In this document: positions 55,863 to 64,000 of the stretch, piece by piece | Numbering within the stretch: position 1 is the first letter of the stretch | How the letters are laid out: every line of letters begins with the position of its first letter | Assembly (NCBI RefSeq): GCF_027409185.1 | Contig: NC_084467.1 | Location: forward strand, 15,676,501-15,740,500 | Direction of reading: 5' to 3' | From: Cynocephalus volans | Lineage: Eukaryota > Chordata > Mammalia > Dermoptera > Cynocephalidae | Length of the DNA stretch: 64,000 nt | The notes under the pieces: model-generated | Databases searched by the model: none | The model's input: the letters and a program-made list of their open reading frames with translations, nothing else | Told to the model about the DNA's origin: nothing | Position numbers and translations under genes: made by a program

Positions 55863-58800
55863 GTAAGGACCCCTGCTGGGGGATTCCCAGGGCCACGCCC
55901 TCCTCCACGTTGAATACCTGTCCTGACACTTAACAGCTGATTGACATTGGGCAATTCATGGGACCTCTCTGAGTCTCGGTTTCCTCATTTGTAAAATAGG
56001 AATTCCATTTCTGCCCTGCAGGCCTCAAAAGCTAATAACAAGGATGGTCAGGATTGGAGCTGAGGAGGTCTGAGCTCAGCCCAGCTGACTGTCCCAGCAC
56101 CCTGTATTTTCCATGAGGCCCACACACTGGGTGGAATGGTCAGTCTCCCTCTTTCTCCAGGGAGCCTCCCAGTAGGAGAGGCATCAAGAGTCAGTCACAG
56201 CCTGGAGCCCCCTGTCCTATGCATGGTTCTGGCTCCTATGACCTTGGGGAAGCCACTATCTCCCTCAAAATCAGTATGCTCCCTTCTGCCTGTCCGGACG
56301 CCAGGGGATGAGGGGAGGAGCTGATGAGGCAATGCACGAGGAAGGACAGCGCGGACCAGAAAACAGTCTGCAATATGAATCATCAGCGTGAGCAGCTGGG
56401 TGTGGACAGACCTTTGCCCACGAGAGTCGTTTGCAAATCCAGCTCCTCTCCTTCCACTTCAGGAAGGGAATTAGAAGAAGGCTTACCAGAAGGGTGCTGT
56501 GTCGAGGTTAGTTAGGGTCGGGATTCCCTTCTTATCCGCAGTGATGGGGCCTCCCACCACCAACCTGCATGTCTCTGGGCACCCACCTGCAGTCCCACCT
56601 GTAACCATTTCAGGGCTGCCCGAGGGCCGACAGTGCCCGAAAAGAACCTTCAGGGAAATTTTTTCCCCTTAGAAATCTCCTGGGCAGAGCAAATGGCCCT
56701 GTTCCTCTGTTTGAGGAAATCTAGAGAGGTTGGCTTAAGTCAGGACCCACCTGGGGACCCAGGAGACTAAATTACTGAACAACTTCAAGACAATTTTCTG
56801 GCTTTCCACATGCAAAATGAACAAGTCTCCCCACTTCATAGGTGAGGAAACTGAGGCTCAGAGGGACAGGAAGTCAGGGCTTGTGGACCCAGCATTGTGC
56901 TGTTCCAGTGTTAGAGGATAGATTAACAAGACCTTGATATTCCAAGCGTGGTCTGTGAGCCATCAGCGTCCCTCAGAAGCCGCTTAGAAATGCAGAATCT
57001 CAGGCCCCTCCCCCGAACTACAGACCCCGAATCTGCATGTTAACAGGCTCCCAAGTGATCCAGGTGCTCCTGAAGTCTGGGAAGGAATAAAATGTAGACT
57101 GTGCAGCAGGTACTGTTGGGCACATGGCTTAATCAATGGGGTCTATTTTTTTGATTCTCACAACCACCCCGTGAGTTTGGCCTTGTTATCAACATCTTAC
57201 AGACAGGCCGTGAGGTTTAGAGAAGCTAAATGTCTTTTCCAAGGTCACCTGGCTCAAATCACGGTGGGGTCTGGATTAGAACTCTAGTCTACTTTCTCCA
57301 CAGCCCCAGCCCTCAGTGCCACAGGTGTCACACTGGTGGCCAGGGACCAAATCCACCACATAGACATGTTTTATTAGGGTTACACAACAGGTCACAAAAA
57401 ATCCGGGTTTCCTCTCTCTTTTGGAAAATCAAAAGTTCTGGCCACACCAAGCTCACTTGCCTGCAAAGTTAGAGCTGGCTGGAACCGGGGGACAGCTGCC
57501 CCTTGTCCAGTTGTCCTGCTACTCACATAGTGCCTGCCACCGCACTTACCTGCCCAGCACCCAGAACCATGAGGTCCCAGCCTGGCAGTCTGCCGAGTCT
57601 TCTTGGCATCCTCTAAGTAGCAGTGAGTACCATCTGTCTGGCAGGCCAGAGGCTTGGGTTCCTTTCCAGGAGCAGGGTGTGCACAGTGGGGCTGTGCACC
57701 CCACGATGCTGGGCCCCACTCCGGCAGGCCTCTTCGTGTACCCACTGGATGAGTACACCACGGTGATCGGCTTTGAGGCGGTCGTTGCCGACCGTGTCGT
57801 GACCGTACAGATCAAGGACAAAGCCAAGCTGGAAAGCAGCCACATCGATGTCTCCCAGGTCCGATCCGCAACTGTCACAGGTAAGGAGACCAGAAGGGCT
57901 GTGGCAGGACCTGCACCTGGAGCCACAGGTAGACTGCAAAGGCGCCAAGGGGTAGAATAGAGAGAGAACTGAACTAGAGTCAGGAATCCTGACATGCAAT
58001 CCTGTGTGACATTGGGCCAATAATTAACTTCTCTGAACCTTGTCTTCACTGTCTGTAAAATAGTCAATTGTTCCTGTTCTTATCTCGAAAGTGTGGTGAG
58101 GATCAAAGGAGAGTCAACAAAAGGGTTTTTAAGATCTCTTTGGAGAACAGAATAGCACATTATTTAAGCTCAGAAGCTGTGAAATGAGTCACTATCCTGA
58201 TGCTCACAAGCAGCGTGAGCTTAGATAAGAAATTAACCTCCTCTGTAAAAGGGAATAAATAATTATACCCACCCAGTGCTCAACCAAGACAATGCACACA
58301 GAGCACTTACATCCCAGTAGGTATTCAAAGCATGGCTACTGATGTCTGCTATTGAGGAAACTGAGGCTCAGAGAGGGAAAGTGACTGGCTCAAGGTCACA
58401 CAGCATTAGTGGCAGAGCCAGGATTTGAACCCAGAGCAAATATCTTATGACATAAGAGATAGTTACCATTGGATCTATGATAGAGATGAAGTTTGCTCAC
58501 TTGTTTATTAAGATCTTCAAGAATCTTTTAGTGACCACTCACATGTGTAAGGTACAAATTTGCCCTCACATTGTCATGATTTCTCATGGCCTTGAAGAAT
58601 AGCTAAGACATGCCCAAGAGTAACCATGATGGGAGGTCAAAAATGGCTATGCAAAGAGAGGCCTTGACAATGTCAGAGAAGGAAAGAGGGGTCCAGATTG
58701 GGCACCAGTGAGGTTTTCATGGAAGGGTTGGATGGATGGGTAAGATTGGCCACGTAGGGTTGAGGGAATGGGCTTTTCAGATAACAGGAAAGAGCATGAG

Positions 58801-61800
58801 CAAAAACATGGATCCCAGAGGTAGGAGATGCTTCAATTTTGTGCTTGGCAGGAGAGTAGAATTTGTGGGATAGAGATGTGACCCTCTGTTGGGGTTTCTT
58901 GTAGGTCCAAGTCTCCCACTCCCAGCAAAGTACAGTGGAAAGTACACAGGCCTGGACTCAGAGCCATGTGGTTTCAGATCCTGGTTCAACAAGTTAGTTA
59001 TTTGTTTAGTAACTTAGGCCAGTCCCACCCCCATGCTGAGCCTTGGTTTTCCCATCAGCAAAATGGGGCTACTGAAACTTATCCCACAGGAAGCTTAGAG
59101 GGGATCAGAGATAATATACGCACAGCCCTTGACTCCAGTCTGGCACTTAGGGAACATTCTGCAAGAGGGGGTTTCCATCACCCCTCATTCCTGCACACCA
59201 GGAAAGGTAGCCTTGGATGAGGATTTGGAGCGAATCCTGTTCGTGGTCAACCTGGGGACCATTACCCCCATGGAGAACGTCACCATCTTCATCAGCACCT
59301 CTTCGGAGCTGCCGACACTGCCCAGCGGGGCTGTGAGGGTCCTTCTGCCTGCTGTCTGCGCCCCGATCGTGCCCCAGTTCTGCTCCAAGAGCACTGGCCC
59401 CTCCAACCAACAGCCCCAGGGGTAAGGAGGCCCTGCCCAGACCAGGGTCAGAGTCTTGGGTGAGTGGCAGCAAGCAAAGCAGGTGAGGTCCGCAGGGTGC
59501 GGGGTGGAGGAAAAGGTGAGGATCTGCTCTATGGTTGCCACCTTCTGAGTCATTTCCTCCTCTCCCACTCACTTTTAGAGCACTTAAGAATGTCCCTGAA
59601 ATGCCTCTGTATTGGTACTGGCTAGATCTTCTGGGATTTGGACAGCTTGGGATCAGAATTTCAAGGGCTTATTTTTTAATTCACTCAAGAGGTATTTTCT
59701 GAGCACCTGCTATGTTCTAGACACTGGGCTGGGTGTTAAGGATAGACAGGGAATGAAACTAACATGGTTCCTGCCCTTTGGGAACTTGGTAGAAGGACCA
59801 TTATCCAACTAATAACACAACTAATGTGTAACTAATTATTTACATACTCAAATGCATAATTATGTGAAAAGTGCAATGAAGGAGAAGTTCACTGGGCTAA
59901 GGTATAAAAGAGGGACCCAACCTGGGGGTCCTGGGGCCAGGCCAGGCTCCTCTGAGAGCTGAGCAATGAGGAGAATGTAGGCACAGAGAGAAGCATTCCT
60001 GAGTGGAGAACAGCAGGAGCAAAAGCCCTGGGGTAGCAAGGACAGGGCCCCAGAGAGAAACTGAAGTGCAGGTGGCATGTGATGAGGCCACAGAGGCACA
60101 GGACACTCTGTGGCCCTGGCAAAGACTTTGGGCTTCTCCCCATAGCAACAAGGAGCCATTAAAAGGGTTTTCAGCAGGGCAGGGAGGGGAATCCAACAGG
60201 TCTAGTAGCCAGACAGTTTCTCTGCACTCCCCTGGTGGAGAAGGAGGAAAAAGGAGATGGGTCTCAGCCTGAGGCACCTGCAGCTGAGTCTATTTTCTAC
60301 CCAAGAGCTACAGGAGACAGAGGAGACAAGGTGGGGTGAGTGCTATTTTAGCTAGAATAGACAGGGATTAGGCAACATCCGTGGCCTGACCTGAAGGCAG
60401 GGAGCAAGCCATGGAAATATCGTGGAGGAAGAACATTTCAGGCAGAGAGAGTAGTAAGTGCAAAGGCCCTGAGGCAGCAACTGGCTTGGTGTGTTTGAGC
60501 AGCGGCAGAAAAACTAGCATGGCTACAGCAGAGTGAGATGACTCATATGGCTATAGCAGAATGGGAGAGGAAAGGAGTAGAGGTCAGAGAGGTGGCAAGG
60601 AGTCACGTCATGTAGGGTCTTGAAGGCCAGCATGAGGACAGGTAGCACAACAGAGAAGCCGGTGGCACAAGCCAGTCTACACCAGGGAACACCAGCCTGT
60701 GTGTTGTCTTGATTTAAGTCCTGCCATTGGCTACAAGCCTTGTGCGTTTCGAGGTGGGGCCTAGCTGGGACATTCAGGACCTAAGTGGATCAGGGAACAA
60801 GAGGCTCAGGAGGTCCTGATGCCCCTGAGCGGGCCCTGGTAAGCTTATGCCCGCCCATTCTAGCAGGCAAAGTTAGTAGTGGCACTCTTGGGTAAAACTT
60901 GTGTTAAATCCCTAGGAACCTCAAAATTGCTTAGACAGAGTGACACAAGAAAGAATAAGAAAAACAGACAATACCAGGTGTTAGTGAGGACACAGGAGAA
61001 GGGAACCCTCTCTCACAGCTGATAGAAGTGGGAACTGGAACAGCCACCCTGGAGAGCATCCAGCGATACTCGGCATGTGCCCTTGACCCAGGGATCCCAG
61101 AGAAATTCTTTCACAAGTCCGAAGGGGACAGGGACAAAGATATTCCTGGTGATGGTATTTGCAGATGCAGGAAGGTGGGGCAGGAACACATAGTACAATG
61201 TAGTGGATGTCCCCAAAGGACACATGTTAGCCACAAGGACCTTGGTTTACAGCTACTTGGACAGAGCTTAAAAACACAGTGTGGAGTGAAAAAAAATAAG
61301 AGATTGAATGAGATTCATAGCATAAGGCAATCGTCAGTTTAAAACAAAGTCATACACAAGTGCCACCACATACTTTACAAGAATATGGACATATATCAAA
61401 GACCTTAGAGGGGGTGCCTGTGGGGTTGGGAGCACAGAGGAGAATCAGAGATGGGGTGGGGAAGCACAAAGAAAAAGGGTCCAGAAACTGGAGTATTCAG
61501 CAGGTGACAGACCATAGCTGAGTAGCCACTCATGGAGTCCTCCAGACAACTGTATAACTATTGTTCCCTTGAATGGATGAGAAAAAAACACTTAGAGGAG
61601 AAGTGAATTTTCCAAGGGTTCCCAGGTCACAGAGACAGAGCAGGGATTCAAGAGGCGTTGTGGCATAGTGCAGACCCTGTCTTCATGGAGCCAGGCAGAC
61701 GTGGGCCAGGATGCCAGCTCTGCCAAGTCCTAGTTGTGGGAACGTGGGCTGCTCACCTCCTCTTGGAGCTGCAGTGAGAATGATGTCAGCTGATTATCTA

Positions 61801-63896
61801 GAGCCCTCAACCTGGTTCCCGGCCTTTGCAGGTGTTTCCAGGGGAGCTGCACCTTATGTCTGAATTCAGGCTCCCCCTGGGGTCAGTTGAGTGGGAGAGG
61901 AAGGGTCTGGGGGTGGGAGACAACCCCTCAGCCCCCTCAGCGGGCTGGCTGCTGGGAAGTCACCGTCCTCTCCTTGTCTCCTCACGCTGGTCCTGCCTCT
62001 GCCCTGGCTGCACCTCCTCCTCCCCTCGGCTCCTCCCTAGCAAGGACAGACATTGCTTCGGTGCCCAGGCCCTGGACTCCTGGAACAAGTTGTGCCTGGC
62101 GACTCTCCTGGACACTGATGTGTCCAACCCCATGGAGTATGACTTCAGCTTCCAGCTGGAGATCCGTGGGCCATGTCTGCTCGCAGGTAAGAGGGAGCTG
62201 CCAGACCAGTGGGGACCAAAAGAGGCCCCAGGGTGGGGAGAGCTTCAGGCTAAAAGCCACCAGGAATAGAAAGGAAGAGCAGGGCAGGGGAGCCAAGTGG
62301 TCTAGATAGAAGACAAACCAGAGCACACAGAGCTTTATGGACTCCCGCTCCCCTTCCCCCATAAGCAGTCCAAAGTGGAGCCCCTCCCCAGACAGCTTTC
62401 AAGGCCACCCACCCCCATCCCACTGGCTTCCTTGGGGAAATGTCCATTGGGGAATGGTGGTTCTTGGTTCTCTCCCAGGGGCCCTAGCTGCTTCCCCGTT
62501 CTCACCTGGGGAGCTTTCAAATGTACCTCAGCCTAGATCTCACCCCCAGAGATTCTGGGGTGTGTCCTGGGTATGGGAAAATTTGAAAGCTACCCAAGTG
62601 ATTCTAACGAGCAGCCAGAGTTGAGAACCATCGCTCTGATGGTCCTTCTCACCAACCACGTGGGGCTTTGAGAGGACATGAGGATGTTGTTTCTGGTCAG
62701 CAAGTGTTCTCTTAGAGCAATGTTGCATTAGATCGAGCGTTGAGCTCTGTCTGCTTGGCGACATGCTGGGGCTTTGCGTGCCCTATAAGGAAGCAATTTC
62801 CTCTGTCCCCTACTGGATCCTGAGGTCAGGGCAGGAAGAGCCATTAGACGCTATCTTTCTAATATCACATTTTGCAGATGGGGAAATTGAGGAGGCCTGT
62901 CCCTGGTCACAGAGCAGGTTAGAAGACCCTAGTGGAGCTGGCATGGCAGTTATCTCTGGCCTGGGTCTCAGTGTCCCCACTGAGTTCCTATCTCTCCTGC
63001 GGTTTCTGAGCCTGTCCCCCATGCCTTTCTGTGCCACTCAGGGGTGGAGAGTCCCACCCACGAGATCCGCGCTGATGCTGCCCCTTCTGCCTGCTCAGCC
63101 AAGAGCGTCATCATCACCCTGGCCAACAAGCACACCTTCGACCGGCCCGTGGAGATCCTCATCCACCCCAGTGGTACAGTGCCCCATGGAGACCCCTGGG
63201 CTGCCTCTGGGAGGGAGGAGGTGTTGGTCCTGTGGGGACAGACACAGGGCTCCCTGCCTAGCGACTAGGTAGGGCAAGGGTAGGGGGTGTGTGGCAGAGG
63301 AGAGGAGAGCAGCTACCTGCCTCCTGGGAGACTTGGCTCTAGCTGGTGGCATCAAGTGTCTCCTGCCTGATTCAAGCTCCAGAGGTCCAAGGTCTCACCC
63401 ACCCATTGAGACACTTTGCCCCCGGGCCAGCTGAGCAGAGGATCTTTGAAACCCTAAGCTCAGTGAGACCCTGGCAGTTCTGTACTCTCAAGGAGCAACT
63501 CTTTTATCTCCTCAAGAATTCACAGAATGTCAAGACCTGAGATCAGAGAGTCATTTAGCCCTGTCCCACTCTCATTGTACAGATGGATAAACTGAGGCCC
63601 AGAGAGGGGCAGTGAGTCACCCATGGCCCACACGGCTGCAGGCAGCCAGGGATTCCACCCCCCCCTTCCAGTTGGGAGTCCCCCTCTGTGAAGACCTTGC
63701 CCCTAAACCAAGGCCCCTGGCCTCCCCCTCACACAGCAGACATGTGCTGAGAGTTGATCTCACCTCTGCAGAGCCCCACATGCCACATGTCCTGATGGAA
63801 AAAGGGGACATGACCTTGGGAGAGTTTGACCAGCACTTGAAGGGAAGAACAGATTTCATTAAAGGGACGAAGAAGGACCACAGTGCAGAGCGGAAG
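55724..63896 (+). CDS. VWA5B1: VWA5B1, von Willebrand factor A domain-containing protein 5B1 (5' part, six coding exons, partial)
   Basis: Six exons (55,724-55,862; 57,728-57,880; 59,151-59,421; 62,041-62,186; 63,042-63,173; 63,772-63,896) have AG/GT boundaries and join in phase to 322 codons without a stop. The conceptual protein starts MPGLLNRITGAALPLTASD and closely follows human VWA5B1 as I remember it. The N-terminal ~150 residues form the VIT (vault/inter-alpha-trypsin) domain. The VWA domain of the family should start a little beyond the last exon seen, so roughly the first quarter of a ~1,200-residue protein is here. An in-frame TGA at 55,709-55,711 and an A at -3 support this start. 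There is no signal peptide or membrane segment in the visible part. The paralogues VWA5A and VWA5B2 share the layout, but the sequence fits 5B1 best. The molecular function of VWA5B1 is poorly known. No disabling change is seen. Confidence 0.96.
55863..57727 (+). other. VWA5B1: VWA5B1 intron between coding exons 1 and 2
   Basis: The intron starts gtaagg and ends ccggcag. It contains a MIR (+, about 55,900-56,020), a short MIR (-, about 56,820-56,900), a MER5A (-, about 56,945-57,085) and a MIR (-, about 57,100-57,310). The remainder is unique sequence with no gene. Confidence 0.9.
57728..57880 (+). CDS. VWA5B1: VWA5B1 coding exon 2 (VIT domain)
   Basis: Acceptor ccggcag at 57,721-57,727, donor gtaagg at 57,881. 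The 153-bp exon starts and ends in phase 1 and encodes GLFVYPLDEYTTVIGFEAV onward, the most recognisable VIT-domain block (aromatic and YPLDE core), ending at TVTG. The same reading frame is open upstream into the intron as far as an ATG at 57,421, but that extension has no counterpart in the known protein and is not taken as coding. Confidence 0.96.
57881..59150 (+). other. VWA5B1: VWA5B1 intron between coding exons 2 and 3
   Basis: Repeat-rich: MIR (+, about 57,970-58,125), MIR (+, about 58,155-58,350), MIR (-, about 58,345-58,440), antisense L2 remnant (about 58,625-58,870) and MIR (+, about 58,925-59,140) that abuts the next exon. No other feature is seen. Confidence 0.9.
59151..59421 (+). 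CDS. VWA5B1: VWA5B1 coding exon 3
   Basis: The exon begins GGAACATTCTG directly after cacttag and ends with GG before gtaagg (59,422). It is 271 bp, phase 1 in and phase 2 out. It encodes NILQEGVSITPHSC onward, including the acidic DEDLERILF stretch and ENVTIFISTSSELPTLPSG, which complete the VIT domain. The acceptor's pyrimidine tract is weak because an old MIR (58,925-59,140) runs up to the exon. Confidence 0.95.
59690..60640 (-). repeat. Two antisense L2 copies in VWA5B1 intron 3
   Basis: Copy 1, about 59,690-60,330: gagcacctgctatgttctag, gaagcattcctgagtggaga. Copy 2, about 60,350-60,640: gtgcaaaggccctgaggcag, gtgtgtttgagcagcggcag, tcatgtagggtcttgaagg. Confidence 0.83.
60965..61440 (+). 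repeat. Old L1 LINE, 3' end of ORF2 and 3' UTR
   Basis: ggtgttagtgaggacacagg, acccagggatcccagagaaa and ggtgcctgtggggttgggag resemble an L1M ORF2 end (the classic acccagcaatcccactcc block is recognisable, mutated). Sense to VWA5B1. Confidence 0.7.
62041..62186 (+). CDS. VWA5B1: VWA5B1 coding exon 4
   Basis: A long CT-rich acceptor tract (about 62,007-62,040) ends in ccctag, and the donor is gtaaga at 62,187. The 146-bp exon is phase 2 in, phase 1 out. It encodes KDRHCFGAQALDSWNKLCL through EIRGPCLLAG, a conserved linker that follows the VIT domain. The glycine codon at the junction is completed by the first C of this exon. Confidence 0.95.
62187..63041 (+). other. VWA5B1: VWA5B1 intron between coding exons 4 and 5
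   Basis: Contains a MER5A-like element (+, about 62,495-62,635) ending near gttgagaaccatcg and a MIR fragment (-, about 62,840-62,940). The rest is unique. Confidence 0.9.
63042..63173 (+). CDS. VWA5B1: VWA5B1 coding exon 5
   Basis: Acceptor gccactcag ends at 63,041; donor gtacag at 63,174. The 132-bp exon is phase 1 in and out. It encodes VESPTHEIRADAAPSACSA through RPVEILIHPS. The donor is a less common gtacag, but the downstream exon resumes at exactly the expected codon. Confidence 0.95.
63174..63771 (+). other. VWA5B1: VWA5B1 intron between coding exons 5 and 6
   Basis: Contains one MIR-like fragment (-, about 63,530-63,655, with the gataaactgaggcccagag core). The rest is unique. Confidence 0.9.
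63772..63896 (+). CDS. VWA5B1: VWA5B1 coding exon 6 (last in window)
   Basis: Acceptor ctctgcag ends at 63,771; donor gtgagg at 63,897. The 125-bp exon is phase 1 in, phase 0 out. It encodes EPHMPHVLMEKGDMTLGEF through HSAERK, the segment that precedes the VWA domain. A Lys-rich human segment (KGMKKKS-like) reads KGTKKDH here. The window then ends 104 bases into intron 6. Confidence 0.94.
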
Positions 63897-64000
63897 GTGA
63901 GGGCAGCTAAAGGAAGGGCCCAATGGGGCAGAGCTGGTGGCATTGGAAACTGGGTCTTCACCGAGCCCGAGGTGAGGGAGGTGACCTGCTTGAGGCCACC

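Larger units (their letters stand above)
59422..62040 (+). other. VWA5B1: VWA5B1 intron between coding exons 3 and 4
   Basis: The largest intron seen in full. It contains two antisense L2 pieces (about 59,690-60,330 and 60,350-60,640), an old L1 3' end (about 60,965-61,440), a MIR (-, about 61,555-61,650) and a MIR (+, about 61,655-61,790). It ends in a CT-rich acceptor tract. Confidence 0.9.

Overview
The window looks like a stretch of a placental-mammal nuclear chromosome. Most of it is non-coding and full of old interspersed repeats (MIR, L2, MER5A, MER20, MLT1-type MaLR LTRs). Only one protein-coding gene is convincing: the 5' part of VWA5B1 on the + strand, six coding exons between 55,724 and 63,896. 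They join in phase to 322 codons that carry the VIT domain and what follows it; the VWA domain and the rest lie beyond the right edge. In human this gene sits at 1p36.12, so the first ~55 kb should correspond to the UBXN10-VWA5B1 intergenic interval. UBXN10 itself is not seen.

The best clue to the species is a family of young SINEs derived from tRNA-Ile: one clear dimer (8,322-8,492), one reverse copy (2,801-2,979) and two monomer-type copies (13,664-13,762 and 17,308-17,405), each with direct repeats at its ends. tRNA-Ile SINEs in monomer/dimer/trimer form are known as the CYN family of colugos (Dermoptera). No Alu, B1/B2, bovine or carnivore SINE was noticed. A colugo (Galeopterus or Cynocephalus) is therefore my preferred source, by inference.

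Layout. 1-14 kb: intergenic DNA with L2/MIR/MER relics, an inverted-repeat DNA element (1,553-2,164), two possible ERV LTRs (about 3.15-3.73 and 10.25-10.96 kb), an MST/THE1-like LTR (6,248-6,658) and a MIR split exactly by a SINE. 14.2-16.9 kb: a structurally complete but coding-dead endogenous retrovirus-like element with two LTRs, a 5-bp target duplication and a MaLR-like 3' internal end. 17-38 kb: intergenic, with three MLT1 LTRs, two more MST-like LTRs and long L2 copies. 38.2-39.8 kb: a CpG-denser stretch with two good splice donors (38,505 and 39,108) next to long pyrimidine and (GT)n tracts. This is my best candidate for the VWA5B1 promoter and 5' UTR exons. 40-55 kb: intergenic or intron 1, dominated by antisense L2 and sense MIR, with a palindromic mariner-type MITE (52,465-52,546) and an AT-rich but CpG-retaining patch near 43.1 kb. 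55.7-64 kb: VWA5B1 coding exons separated by repeat-filled introns.

I found no CRISPR array, operon, RNA gene or convincing new biological system. The observations worth following are the hybrid-looking ERV, the CpG-retaining patch, the X-box-like site near 21.35 kb and the putative VWA5B1 promoter block. Repeat boundaries were judged by eye and are good to roughly 20 bases unless a target duplication is given.
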